The notes: generated from the letters alone by a model not told the origin. Shown: positions 31,081 through 40,989, counted from the stretch's first letter. The stretch is DNA of 43,027 nucleotides from Candidatus Pacearchaeota archaeon (GCA_030699205.1 JAUYJY010000058.1:1-43027); one strand, 5' to 3'. Translations and numbers: made by a program.

Positions 31081-32628
31081 TCATATTTCTTCGCTTGTAA
31101 CTTTATACCCAGAATCATATCCTTGTCTTCCAAGCCAATTCAACGAAGGTCCGCAATCTCCCAATGCACTGCAAATTTCTCCCTTGTCTTTTTCCCATTC
31201 TTCTGTAAGGCATTCGCATCCCTCAACACATTCTTCTCCCCCAAACAATCCTTCTTCAAACTTTACAATGCAGACAGCATTTCCTTGTGAGCAAATTTCA
31301 AGTGTTTCTGCATCATCCCAGAAGTTAAATCCTGGAGAATTTTCAGGAAAGCAACTGCCAGTTCTCTCCGTTGTATTTGTTTGCAAGATGACCCCTTCCT
31401 TCCAGAAACAATCTCCCTTATCTTCATTTTCACAATCTCTTTGCTCTGTCTGTCCGGCACAATACTGCCATCTATTTACTTTACAAACTGCTTGCGAAAA
31501 ACCAGAAGTTTCTTCTTGGATGCATTCTTCCGCCCTAAAGTCAGAGCATTGTTCTAAAACTTCTTCTCCATTAATACAAAGATGCCTATAAAACCTGCTT
31601 CCAACCGTATTTTTGCCGTCCCCAATACTTCCAAAATCATCATTCACACACCAGCTTTCTCCATGCAAATAATCATTTCCATTCTCTGTATCTTTACAGT
31701 TTAAATCAGCACATATAAAATCTCCATAAGTCGCAGATTTACCTGCGATATTCTCTGCCCTGCAATAGCTTCCTTCCAGATAATTGCAATTTCCACAAGA
31801 ACTACTTCCAGCATTTCCACTTCCCGGACTGCAACTCTCATCTTTTGGTTTTATATTGGTCCAATATTCCGCGTCATTTACTTTACTTGCATCATAAATA
31901 TTTGCGGTATTCCCGCAAGAATCTATAAAATAAACCTCATCATTCCCTGGATTGCATGTTGTTTGCGTCGTTGGTCCGCAATTAGTCCCCAACTCTTCGG
32001 CACTGCATAATTTTCCGGAATAAAAATTTCCATCTGTAATAGTTATATTGCTTTCTCCCGTGCCTGCTTTCTGTGACCCTTCACATTCACTTCTCGTAGT
32101 AAATTCGCACGTCTTTTCAAATTCAAACTCATAAACACAAGCACCCCTCTCTTGTGTCTGCACTTTTTGTATGCACGCAAGTTCGTTCTGGACAGAAGTA
32201 TCATAATTTGTTTTTAATCCAAGAGACGCAGATAGTTTCTTGCATCTGACTAAAGAAACAAAAGCCGCCTGGTCTCCAAGAATACAGCATCCCAATGCAC
32301 ATTGAGGCGGGCTTTCTTCACTCCAAACGCCCCCATTATCATTGCAAACTAATTGGGGAGTGTTATCTAAACAAATTCCTTCAGAAGAATCATAGCAAAC
32401 CCCTGGTCTGCAATAACTTGTTGAATCACACGAAGTAGGCACTGCCCTCGCACCAGGAGCACATTCTTCGGCAGGCACATTCTGACAGGAAGCACCTGTA
32501 TTTGTCTGCTCACAACACACCGTCGCCGAACTTCCCTGTGCAAAAACAAAATCCGTATTAAAATAAAAAACTCCCCCTGATAAAACTAATAAAAACACAA
32601 TCCATATAGCAATTATTTTTCTTTTCAT
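31081..32628 (-). CDS. Cys-rich surface protein, equivalent to the N-terminal half of the giant protein at 33463
   Basis: About 515 residues. I place the start at the ATG at 32628 (MKRKIIAIW) because the longer frame overlaps the previous gene and lacks a signal; this start gives a signal/anchor helix IWIVFLLVLSGGVFYF. The ectodomain has roughly forty cysteines in short units (VCCEQTNTGASCQ, CSYW-like pairs, SCGNCNYLEGSYC) and follows the giant protein domain by domain (GVCYDSSEGICLDN matches GTCFDPLIGTCSDG). It ends at GDCGPSLNWLG.., exactly where the giant protein goes on into its membrane region. Three in-frame stops follow shortly after, so the end may be secondary. Confidence 0.7.
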   Translation of the reverse strand: MKRKIIAIWIVFLLVLSGGVFYFNTDFVFAQGSSATVCCEQTNTGASCQNVPAEECAPGARAVPTSCDSTSYCRPGVCYDSSEGICLDNTPQLVCNDNGGVWSEESPPQCALGCCILGDQAAFVSLVRCKKLSASLGLKTNYDTSVQNELACIQKVQTQERGACVYEFEFEKTCEFTTRSECEGSQKAGTGESNITITDGNFYSGKLCSAEELGTNCGPTTQTTCNPGNDEVYFIDSCGNTANIYDASKVNDAEYWTNIKPKDESCSPGSGNAGSSSCGNCNYLEGSYCRAENIAGKSATYGDFICADLNCKDTENGNDYLHGESWCVNDDFGSIGDGKNTVGSRFYRHLCINGEEVLEQCSDFRAEECIQEETSGFSQAVCKVNRWQYCAGQTEQRDCENEDKGDCFWKEGVILQTNTTERTGSCFPENSPGFNFWDDAETLEICSQGNAVCIVKFEEGLFGGEECVEGCECLTEEWEKDKGEICSALGDCGPSLNWLGRQGYDSGYKVTSEEI

Positions 32629-32629
32629 T

Positions 32630-33388
32630 TTACACATACCCTTGAGGCCACACAAGGCTTCTCGAAGCAAAAGTAAACTCATCTCCTGTAATAACATTCC
32701 TTAATTTATATATTGTGTCTCCATTCCTTTTTATCTTTTCCATATTCAAATCAGGATAATAAGAAATATATAAACTCGTCTCCGCATCTCCAAAAGTGGA
32801 TTCAAACTGAATTATATTTGTTGCCAAAGAAAGCAAATCATACAATTCGGAGTTAATTGAAACAGCAAATTTACTAAACGTCTGTACTGATTCTTTTTCA
32901 ATGGTCATCGGAGAAAGAAAATTCACTGCAATTTTTCCCAATTCAATATCTACCTCAACTTGCCCTTGAGTTGTCCTCACGCTATATCCTTGGCTTTTGT
33001 ATTGCTCTTCCAAATTCTTTACACATTGTCTTGCTACTGGTTCTATTTTTCCCTTAATTTCTTCTTCCATATGTTTTACCAATAAAGGTTGTTGAACCTT
33101 GCATGGTAAATAATTTTCCGAAGTATAGCAAAGATATTGTATTTTATTATCTAAATACATCAGATAATTATCAGGCTCCAAATATCCCCCTTGCTTGCTT
33201 AAAACTGAAAGAGTATCTTTGACTTCAGATTCAATGCAACTTCTCAAATAAGAACTTGGATTTACCTCACTGCTTAAAATACTAACTCCAGGAAAGAAAA
33301 AAAGCAAGGTAATTCCGACAACTATCACTATTGCAATAATAATAAAAATAGTCACCTGCCCTCTTTTATCCATTATTATTTTACTCAT
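32630..33388 (-). CDS. Pilin-like protein, paralog of the gene at 37470
   Basis: A 252-residue protein with N-terminus MDKRGQVTIFIIIAIVIVVG: KRG|Q plus a hydrophobic helix. MSKII at 33388 or MDKRG at 33373 may be the start. The ectodomain matches the 37470 protein in order: SYLRSCIESEVKDTL with SFIDGCVKKATLKVI, a Y-L-D/Y-E-N segment with NKIQYLC / EKVAYLC, then Y.PC. Each of the two paralogs immediately precedes a Cys-rich giant protein gene, so they probably work as pairs. Confidence 0.72.
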   Translation of the reverse strand: MSKIIMDKRGQVTIFIIIAIVIVVGITLLFFFPGVSILSSEVNPSSYLRSCIESEVKDTLSVLSKQGGYLEPDNYLMYLDNKIQYLCYTSENYLPCKVQQPLLVKHMEEEIKGKIEPVARQCVKNLEEQYKSQGYSVRTTQGQVEVDIELGKIAVNFLSPMTIEKESVQTFSKFAVSINSELYDLLSLATNIIQFESTFGDAETSLYISYYPDLNMEKIKRNGDTIYKLRNVITGDEFTFASRSLVWPQGYV

Positions 33389-33462
33389 AGTTTATTTATA
33401 AATAATTGCTCTTTCCATTTTATCAATCATTTAGAAGATAATTTCTTCAAACATAGATTTTC

Positions 33463-36400
33463 TTAATATCCTCCGCTTATCGTCAGACAGCTCCCCACAT
33501 TTTCATAAATATCTCTGCACTTAATTCTATAAACTAATCCTAAATCAAATGGAGTAGTATGCAAATAGTTTTCCCCACTCATTAACTCTCCGGAATCAAA
33601 GCTGAATCCGCAATTTGTATTTGTGTATGTGCATACAGCCGGCTCATTTGTAACAATATTCAAAACATTTCCCGATGAATAAATTCTGGAAGCAATAGGT
33701 CCCTTATTGTCTACCTTAACTTCAAAATTGGCAGTTTCTAAAGCAACATTTCCAGCAGAGTCGGTGCATTTTAATTCATATTCATAATTTCCATTTGGAA
33801 GAGTCAAACCTTTTTGTAAATGCACTTCTCCCCCGGTTGGAAAGAAGCCACTATAATGTATCACATTGCTTGATTTATGCTCACAAATTGCATTATTATT
33901 CACTCCTCCGGAAGTATGTATCTCCAAATCAATAACTGCAAAAGCACTTCCGCTATAAACTATTTCATCATCTGGATAAATATAATCAATTACTAAAGGG
34001 TTTAGGGTTTTCTTTATTTGATATTCTTTTTCTTGGTCTGCTTTATTTCTATCTGTATTATTTATTCCAAGCCAAGGTTGGTCTTCACACTTAAAATAAT
34101 AACTTTCAGTTTCATTTCCCTGCACGGGAAGGTTTGCAAGACAAGACCATCCATTAATTGTGCCTTGATTTATCCCATTAGAACAAGCCGCAAGATTTTC
34201 CATTTCATCATAACCCTTATTTTCAGGACTCCACTTACACTCCGCAGGCTCATTAGTAAAGAAAGTTAAACTAAAATTTTCAGCTTCAAACCCTGCATAT
34301 CCCGGATTCTCTGGAACAAACTTGGTTATCACTGCTGGGGTTTTGTCGTCTGCAGGCTTCACACAGAATTTTATTGCATATTCAGCAGAGTTATCATTTC
34401 CCGAACTATCCTGACATCTTACAAACATATTATAGTTCTCTCTTCTGTCAGGTCCAACACCTCCAACACCCAAATCAGAGAGGGAAGGCATAGTTAAAAG
34501 AGCATCATGATTTTCTTTGTACGAATTACTCTTTCCAAAGAACATTTCCATTTCATCATATGTATTTGTATGCTCAAAACTATATTTACATTGTCCGGGT
34601 TCATCTAAACTAATTCCAAATTCTATCAGAGAAAATTCTTTAATGCAACCATCTCCCGAAACAGATTGAATTTCAGTTCCAACATTTATCACCGAATTCT
34701 TATATTCAAATCCATCAGAAATTACATCATCCCATTTATCTATCACTGGAGGAGATGTATCATTAGGATTTATATCAACGCATGTTTGTTCCGAAGTACC
34801 TTCATTTAACAACTCGCAGTTTTGTCCGAGACTATTGCATTTATATTCGGAACATCCCAAATCATCTGAATCGCATTCCTCACAGCTTTGTCCTCCCGAA
34901 GGTGGTTGCCAAGGAAGGCAAGAAAAGTCAACAGTTACTTCTCTCGTTTCTCCTCCTAATAAACTCAATATAACTGCTATAACAACAATTATAAGAATTG
35001 TCCAAAATAAGAAAGGTCCTAATGCCGCACCAAAAGATGCACCTTTCGCAACAAACGTAGTTGTTTCAAATGCTAAATATCCCATAACTGCACCGACAAC
35101 TGCCCCCGCAATAACGAGTGTATTAAGGCTTTTTCCCTCTAATCCAAATACAGTTCCTAAGATATAAGCAATCGCCGCACCCGCCGCCGCACCACCGGCT
35201 GCCGAGCCAAAAGGCCCTAAACTTTTAGGAACGCCTGCAACTACCGCTTCGCCAGCACCCGCTGCCGCACCTACACCCGAAGCAGCAGCGGTAGCAGCAC
35301 CAGAAACCGCCCCAGCGCCAGCCACCGCACCAGAAGTAATCGCAGCAATAGGTATTCCTTCAATCAAAACAAAATACATCGTCGCAACACCAATAGACCC
35401 CAAACCAATCTGTCCCATAAGTGCACCCAATTGGCTGGGATCTGCATTTACAGGGTCAATTCCAAAAATTGCAAGTATTTCTTCTCCTGAAAGTGCATCA
35501 GCACTCTGTCCGGGAATTGGAGTGGAATATTTTCTTAAGCCATTAAGGTAATCATCACTTAAACCATTTCCCCCAACCACATTATATCCATCACTGCTCA
35601 ACTCCCCATTATAATTAACAGAAGCTCCACAATCTCCTAAACTCATACATAAATTATTCATAGTTTCTGCAAATTTAGGTTCTGCACACCCACAATTAGC
35701 TACGCAATCCCAGCTTCCCAGAAACTTTTCTTCAATATATGTGCAGGTTTGACTTCCCAATGATGAACAAAGCCCTTCAGCAGAACTTTCCCTTGATTCC
35801 TTATCAAATCCTGGAGGATATTTTGGAACGCATAAATCAAATTTAAAGAATTCATCAACATCTACATGCTTCAAAAAACAATCAGTATTTTCTTCGCATT
35901 TGTTTAACTTGTTTTTATCTCCATTTGCAGCATAACAAACCTGCCACGTATTTGCTCTGCAAGATGCAGATGAAAAGTCAATTTCCTCATTTTTATTTTC
36001 AACACAAACTTTGCTTCTCACAGCAGAACAAGATTCCGTTCTAATTTCCCCATCAAAACAGGTCTGTGTATAATGTGCACTTCCCGGAGTATCAACACTC
36101 CTTTCTTCGTTGCTTCCTTGGTTCTCTCTTGCTTCCTCTTCATAATTACACCACCCTTCAAGTTCAGGGTTTTCTGCAACCATCGTCGCATTTTGACAAA
36201 CTCTATCAGAAGTTATTCTTCCATTTGAACCTGGAGGACACAACCAATTTATAAATTGATTCCCGCTTGTTCCAGTTGGATTTAAATACCTATCACAAAT
36301 ATTTCCTAAAACTCCTTCGCGGTTTGAAGAAGTTTCATCAACTCCAATCTGTCCGTCAAACCTGCACCAACTCTCTCCATTTTTTCTTGTTTCTCCTTGA

Positions 36401-37464
36401 TAATCCACACATCTCAAATCCTTACAAACATAATCTCCATAATTTGCATTGTCATCTTTTCCGCTTACAGGTTTTCCACAAATACTTCCCAATAAATATC
36501 CACAACTTCCGCAGGATTTTTGATTTCCAAAATTATTGGATATTGTTCCTAAACTACAACTCTCACTTATGGGAACAACATCATTCCAATAAACTCCTGC
36601 AAGTTTGTTAGAATCATAAATATTCCCTCTATTCCCGCAAGAATCTATAAAATAAACTTCATCCCTTCCTTCAAAGCAGTTAGTCTCCTGAGTAATTTCA
36701 CAAATAGTTTCAATTCCCTCTCCATTAATCTCTAAATCTTCCGCAGTGCATAATTTATTTTTAAAAAATTCACCCCCAGAACCTAAACAAACAGATTTTG
36801 TTGCAAACTCGCAATTATACTTTCCTTCTTCAGGGATTAATTCTAAGATACAGGCACCTTCTTCTTGAGTATTTGACAATAATAAGCACTCAAGTTCATT
36901 ATTTACACTAACCCATTCAACAGGGGTAGAACCAAATGCTCCAGAAAGATAATTGCATTGTTGTTCTGTGGTATATTGCGTTTGTCCTGCTCCGCCGTTT
37001 CCATCAGGATTTATCAAACAACAATTTCTGTTGCATATTCCATCTAAAGGATTCCAAGTTCCCCCAGAATTTTCACAAGTCAATTTAGGACTCCCATCAC
37101 TGCAAGTTCCAATTAGAGGGTCAAAACAAGTTCCTATTCGGCATTCAGCAGTATTCTCTCTTGCACTTTCAACACAACCACCGGGACAAACATTAATATC
37201 GGCACATTCCGAAGAAGGATACTCCTGACATATTGTTCCATTATTATCTTCCAAACAAGTCCATAAAAGTTCTTGTGCACTTACAATCCCCCCACTCAAC
37301 CAATCCAAAACTTTCCACCTCAAAAAACTAATAAATTTACTTTCTCCAACATTTTTAATTTCATTTTCTACAAACAAATCATTAGTTTCTCCAACAATAT
37401 ATGAAAAAGAAACAACAGACATAATTACTAAAAAAATTTCAAACAATGCTTTTCCTTTATTCAT
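33463..37464 (-). CDS. Giant Cys-rich surface protein
   Basis: 1333 residues from the ATG at 37464, six nt after the previous stop (the longer frame starts inside that gene). MNKGKALFEIFLVIMSVVSF is a pilin-like or signal-anchor start. Residues ~50-640 are dominated by closely spaced cysteines (CLLIN, CNYLSG, CGSCGYLLGSIC). About 660-870 is an Ala/Gly-rich stretch with several membrane helices (AAITSGAVAGAGAVSGAA). About 880-1333 is a second ectodomain with Cys units and NEP-x-x-C repeats (DEPGQCKYSF, NEPAECKWSP, NEPAVCTYTN). The other locus encodes the same protein as two genes (31081 and 24396). Likely a component of an extracellular appendage; no enzymatic motif seen. Confidence 0.72.
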   Translation of the reverse strand: MNKGKALFEIFLVIMSVVSFSYIVGETNDLFVENEIKNVGESKFISFLRWKVLDWLSGGIVSAQELLWTCLEDNNGTICQEYPSSECADINVCPGGCVESARENTAECRIGTCFDPLIGTCSDGSPKLTCENSGGTWNPLDGICNRNCCLINPDGNGGAGQTQYTTEQQCNYLSGAFGSTPVEWVSVNNELECLLLSNTQEEGACILELIPEEGKYNCEFATKSVCLGSGGEFFKNKLCTAEDLEINGEGIETICEITQETNCFEGRDEVYFIDSCGNRGNIYDSNKLAGVYWNDVVPISESCSLGTISNNFGNQKSCGSCGYLLGSICGKPVSGKDDNANYGDYVCKDLRCVDYQGETRKNGESWCRFDGQIGVDETSSNREGVLGNICDRYLNPTGTSGNQFINWLCPPGSNGRITSDRVCQNATMVAENPELEGWCNYEEEARENQGSNEERSVDTPGSAHYTQTCFDGEIRTESCSAVRSKVCVENKNEEIDFSSASCRANTWQVCYAANGDKNKLNKCEENTDCFLKHVDVDEFFKFDLCVPKYPPGFDKESRESSAEGLCSSLGSQTCTYIEEKFLGSWDCVANCGCAEPKFAETMNNLCMSLGDCGASVNYNGELSSDGYNVVGGNGLSDDYLNGLRKYSTPIPGQSADALSGEEILAIFGIDPVNADPSQLGALMGQIGLGSIGVATMYFVLIEGIPIAAITSGAVAGAGAVSGAATAAASGVGAAAGAGEAVVAGVPKSLGPFGSAAGGAAAGAAIAYILGTVFGLEGKSLNTLVIAGAVVGAVMGYLAFETTTFVAKGASFGAALGPFLFWTILIIVVIAVILSLLGGETREVTVDFSCLPWQPPSGGQSCEECDSDDLGCSEYKCNSLGQNCELLNEGTSEQTCVDINPNDTSPPVIDKWDDVISDGFEYKNSVINVGTEIQSVSGDGCIKEFSLIEFGISLDEPGQCKYSFEHTNTYDEMEMFFGKSNSYKENHDALLTMPSLSDLGVGGVGPDRRENYNMFVRCQDSSGNDNSAEYAIKFCVKPADDKTPAVITKFVPENPGYAGFEAENFSLTFFTNEPAECKWSPENKGYDEMENLAACSNGINQGTINGWSCLANLPVQGNETESYYFKCEDQPWLGINNTDRNKADQEKEYQIKKTLNPLVIDYIYPDDEIVYSGSAFAVIDLEIHTSGGVNNNAICEHKSSNVIHYSGFFPTGGEVHLQKGLTLPNGNYEYELKCTDSAGNVALETANFEVKVDNKGPIASRIYSSGNVLNIVTNEPAVCTYTNTNCGFSFDSGELMSGENYLHTTPFDLGLVYRIKCRDIYENVGSCLTISGGY

Positions 37465-37469
37465 TACAA

Positions 37470-38222
37470 CTAAATTCCGGCAGGAATTACACACCCCCTT
37501 ATCGCTAAATTCATTTTCTCTCCCGTTTTTTTATTTATTATACTATAAATGTTTGTCGAATCTCCAAAAAGTGTCTTCCTTATATCATAACTTGGATAAA
37601 GTGCCATAAATCCATTATTGCTAAAATGACAAAATTCAGCCTCTTGGTCTACAATCTCACTTGCAATATAAACTAAATTATAAGCATCACTCTTTACGAA
37701 AACATTAAAACTCTCAAAGTTTCTCACAACATCCCCCTTGATGATTGAAAAATCTCTATTAATTTTAGCTTCAACAATTTCAGGCCTAAAAGTAGTTTCA
37801 ACAGAAACGCCCCCTCCGGAAACTTCATAATTCTTATTTGTTAATTCATTATCAAGAGAAGCAAAACATTCTTCCACATCTTTTTTTACTTCTTCATTTA
37901 ACTCCTCTTGCAGTTTAATAATAAGTCGGGGGTATTGATTTACGCACGGCTCATAGTGCCTTATATTCTTGCAAAGATAAGCAACCTTTTCATTTTCATA
38001 AATCTTATAATCTATAGGATTAACAAAACCTCCACGAGGCAGCATTTCATCAATAACTTTTAACGTCGCCTTTTTCACACAGCCGTCAATAAAGCTTTCA
38101 GGATTATCGGAGCCCTGTCTCAAAATCTCAGGTTTTTTATCAATTAAGAAAAACAATCCAATTGCAACCACAATAACTATTGCAATTGCAACAAAAATCA
38201 TTATTTGTCCGCGATTATTCAT
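37470..38222 (-). CDS. Pilin-like protein preceding the giant protein
   Basis: 250 residues from MNNRGQIMIFVAIAIVIVVA: NRG|Q plus a hydrophobic helix of ~22 residues. The ectodomain has conserved single cysteines (DGCVKKATL, YLCKNIRHYEPCVN, AEFCHFSNNG). The ATG at 38222 overlaps the stop of the upstream wHTH gene (ATGA), favouring it over the MGFEM start four codons earlier. Confidence 0.72.
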   Translation of the reverse strand: MNNRGQIMIFVAIAIVIVVAIGLFFLIDKKPEILRQGSDNPESFIDGCVKKATLKVIDEMLPRGGFVNPIDYKIYENEKVAYLCKNIRHYEPCVNQYPRLIIKLQEELNEEVKKDVEECFASLDNELTNKNYEVSGGGVSVETTFRPEIVEAKINRDFSIIKGDVVRNFESFNVFVKSDAYNLVYIASEIVDQEAEFCHFSNNGFMALYPSYDIRKTLFGDSTNIYSIINKKTGEKMNLAIRGCVIPAGI

Positions 38223-38404
38223 TTCAAAACCCACAAATTAACCCCCTCTTTTTTTATTCTTTCAATTTTTCCATCCAAAACCAATTCAAGCAAATACTTA
38301 TCTGCAGTATTCCATGAGATTTTCAAAAACTTAGCAATTTCCGAACTGGTAACCACCCTCTTCTTTTTCACAAAATCTAATATCTTCTTATTATGAATAT
38401 TCAT
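38219..38404 (-). CDS. Small winged-helix DNA-binding protein
   Basis: A 61-residue protein made almost entirely of a wHTH: NKKILDFVKKKRVVTSSEIAK, then SWNTADKYLLELVLDGKI as recognition helix, then a wing (RIKKEGVNLWVL). First gene of the surface cluster, translationally coupled to the pilin-like gene, so it may autoregulate the cluster. An AT-rich TATA zone (ATATTTAAAT on minus near 38455-38470) lies upstream. Confidence 0.8.
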   Translation of the reverse strand: MNIHNKKILDFVKKKRVVTSSEIAKFLKISWNTADKYLLELVLDGKIERIKKEGVNLWVLK

Positions 38405-38510
38405 ATGATTAATTAAATTAATATTCCTCTTTCAATTAATACCAATAATCTTATGAATATTTAATATTTAAATCTTTTTAAGAATCCTTTTCCCTTCAAA
38501 CTAATAACTC

Positions 38511-39239
38511 CTAATCGTCAGGTTCCCCTCTTGGTGCCAGAACAAAACTTAAAAGCACTTTTCCTGAAGGGAAATTGATTCTCATAGGATGGTTATCAGA
38601 AAAATTAATTTCCGCCTTGCTTGCGACCTTAGCACCTTTAATAAATTTGCTTAAATATTCAAGAGAAAACCTCGCAGAACTGCTGTCAGAAAATATCTGA
38701 ACTTCATCGCTTGAAAATTCAGTTCTTGCAGAGTTCAAATTGCTTGATTCAATAATGAACTTATTAGGTTCAGCAATAAAAGTGCATGCGTCACCAACGA
38801 CAAGACAATCTTCTATCGCATCAACAAAATCCTGTGCATCCATTTTTATCACGCTCTTAAACTCCCAGGTAGGCATCTCCTTATCCTCTCCTTCAACATC
38901 AATTAACGCCAACGTAAAATCTCTTCTAATCTTATCTTTAATATTTATTTTTAAAAGATTGTCATACCTCTGCATAGTCAAAGAACTTCCAAGCTTGCAT
39001 CTTCTCATTATAGCTTTCAAGTTTTCTAAATTAACTCCTAAAATCTCTTCCTTCTCAACTTTAAATTCCGAAAATAAATCATGGGGGATAAAAAAATAGA
39101 CCATCGCAACATTCGCAGGGTCCAAAGCAGTTAAACTCATCCCTTCAGAATTTACCCTAATCTTCACTTCGGTAACTAACTCTGAGATAACTCCAATGAG
39201 GTTGGAAAATATTCTTGGATCGTCAAGTTTCAAGTGCAT
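38511..39239 (-). CDS. pcn: DNA polymerase sliding clamp PCNA
   Basis: A 242-residue protein of normal length. MHLKLDDPRIFSNLIGVISELV at the start, GMSLTALDPANVAMVYFFIP, the interdomain connector region (LIDVEGEDKEMPTWEFKSVIKMD) and the end VLLSFVLAPRGEPDD are all typical. It forms the trimeric ring that tethers polymerases, ligase and nucleases. Divergent from the primase gene across a 172-bp spacer. Confidence 0.96.
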   Translation of the reverse strand: MHLKLDDPRIFSNLIGVISELVTEVKIRVNSEGMSLTALDPANVAMVYFFIPHDLFSEFKVEKEEILGVNLENLKAIMRRCKLGSSLTMQRYDNLLKINIKDKIRRDFTLALIDVEGEDKEMPTWEFKSVIKMDAQDFVDAIEDCLVVGDACTFIAEPNKFIIESSNLNSARTEFSSDEVQIFSDSSSARFSLEYLSKFIKGAKVASKAEINFSDNHPMRINFPSGKVLLSFVLAPRGEPDD

Positions 39240-39411
39240 TATTTAATTCATACTCTCCAGCTTTTAAGGTTTGTTGTAATGAGAAATAGAATATTGGGTT
39301 GAGTTAAGAATAAAATCTGTATTTAAGGATTTATACATCATTAATCAACAATTTAAATCAACAACAAACCATATAAATCGGTCAGTCGTCCCAAAATCGG
39401 GAGGAAAATTT

Positions 39412-40989
39412 ATGTCTGAAAAAGAAAAAAGAGTCAGAGCAATAACAAAGATTTATTATTCAAATCCACAAGTCAGAGATGTTTTATTTAAATTCTCAAA
39501 AGACAGAGAGGTAGTTCCAAGTTATATGATGCAGGCCTTCGGTAAAAGGCCGGATACAATTCAATACCCTTCAGATATAATGAATCTGGTGAATAAAGGT
39601 GCGACGTCTTTTCATGCGTCTGAAGAGATATGGATTAACCCCTTGGAAATAAACTCTGATATGTCTCAAAAAGATTTAGATTTGTTAAGAAAGACATGGG
39701 ATTTATTAATAGATATAGATTCCCCCTATTTAGATTGTTCAAAAATAGCGGCAAAATTGATTATAAAAGAATTGGAAAAACAGGGAATAAAAAACTACGG
39801 GTTAAAATTCTCAGGAAGTAAGGGCTTTCACATTATCGTTCCTGGAAAGGCATTTCCGGATTATTTTCAGGAAGTTGAAACAAAGTTAATGTTCCCCGAA
39901 TGGCCAAGAGCAATTTCAGAATATCTTATGTATAAAATAAAGGCAGAATATAATAAAGAAATAACTAAATTAAACATCAATTTTGAAGCACTTCAGGAAA
40001 GAACCAAACTAACTAAAGAAGATGTTACTGAAATTCCCTGCCCCAATTGCGGAGAAAAAGCAGAAAAAAGGAACCTTGTTTTTTTAAGGTGCAACAGGTG
40101 TGAAAATTTATATCAAAAACCAAGTTATAAAATAACAAAAAGAAAATTAAGATGCAATGAAGAAACCTGTCCCGGATTTTATGAAGTTATAAACGAAGAA
40201 GAACATTTCTTTTGCGATAAATGCAAAACCAGTTCATTAAATAAAACATATAAATCAGATAAGAAAGTTACCTACACAAAAGAAGCAAGGTCCTCGCAAG
40301 AAACGGGAGAATTCAGAGAAGAAATTTCTGCAGAAAAGATAGCTTCTTTAGACCTTGTTTTGGTTGCACCAAGGCATTTATTTAGAATGCCCTACTCATT
40401 GCACGAAAAGACGGCACTTGCAAGCATCGTTTTAACAAAAGAGCAAATTTCTTCTTTTAATCCAAGAGATGCAAATCCATTAAATGTAAAAATAAAAGAA
40501 TTTTACCCTGATGCAGAAAAAGGAGAAGCGTCAGACCTCTTAGAATCTGCAGTCCTATGGAAAATGGAAAAAGACGGCAAAGAAGAGCAAAGTCTTGAGA
40601 AGAAATATTCTAATTATAAAAAAATTGATATTAAAGATGTTACTGAAGATATGTTTCCCCAGCCAATAAAGAAACTTCTTAAAGGTCTTGAAGAAGGTAA
40701 AAAACGAGGACTTTTTATTCTTCTTACTTTTCTAAAATCTCTAAATTTCTCGGCAGAATACATAAACTCAAGAGCAAGAGAATGGAATAAACTAAACTCC
40801 CCCCCATTAAAAGAAGGATACATAAAAAGTCAGATTGACTGGATTTTAAAACAAAAAAAGCAAATTCTTCCCCCAAATTATAAAAACGAAAATTTTTACA
40901 AAGACCTCAATTTAATTGAATCAGGGAAAGAACCCAAAGAAAAAAACCCAATTGTTGAAGTCCTTAGAAAAGTAAGAAAGAGAAATTAA
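39412..40989 (+). CDS. priS: DNA primase, fused small-subunit and large-subunit-like (PriS-PriL)
   Basis: A 525-residue protein. PriS catalytic residues: Asp101 and Asp103 in LLIDIDSPYLD, and SGSKGFHIIVPG (134-145). Two Cys-rich zinc-binding motifs (CPNCGEK..RCNRC and CNEETC..CDKC, ~208-275) are inserted, then APRHLFRMPYSLHEKTAL closes the core. The C-terminal ~130 residues resemble the PriL C-terminal domain (FPQPIKKLLKGLEEGKKRGLFILLTFL), but the cysteines that hold its 4Fe-4S cluster are missing. Fused primases are known in DPANN such as Nanoarchaeum. It makes RNA/DNA primers. A SD-like GGGAGG (39399-39404) precedes the ATG; TATA-like CATATAAAT is near 39370. Confidence 0.88.
   Translation: MSEKEKRVRAITKIYYSNPQVRDVLFKFSKDREVVPSYMMQAFGKRPDTIQYPSDIMNLVNKGATSFHASEEIWINPLEINSDMSQKDLDLLRKTWDLLIDIDSPYLDCSKIAAKLIIKELEKQGIKNYGLKFSGSKGFHIIVPGKAFPDYFQEVETKLMFPEWPRAISEYLMYKIKAEYNKEITKLNINFEALQERTKLTKEDVTEIPCPNCGEKAEKRNLVFLRCNRCENLYQKPSYKITKRKLRCNEETCPGFYEVINEEEHFFCDKCKTSSLNKTYKSDKKVTYTKEARSSQETGEFREEISAEKIASLDLVLVAPRHLFRMPYSLHEKTALASIVLTKEQISSFNPRDANPLNVKIKEFYPDAEKGEASDLLESAVLWKMEKDGKEEQSLEKKYSNYKKIDIKDVTEDMFPQPIKKLLKGLEEGKKRGLFILLTFLKSLNFSAEYINSRAREWNKLNSPPLKEGYIKSQIDWILKQKKQILPPNYKNENFYKDLNLIESGKEPKEKNPIVEVLRKVRKRN

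Noticed and set aside
39381..39404. Hairpin TCCC/GGGA that could mask the primase Shine-Dalgarno
   Set aside because: The TATA box near 39370 predicts a transcript start at ~39397-39402, so the left arm is probably not in the mRNA.
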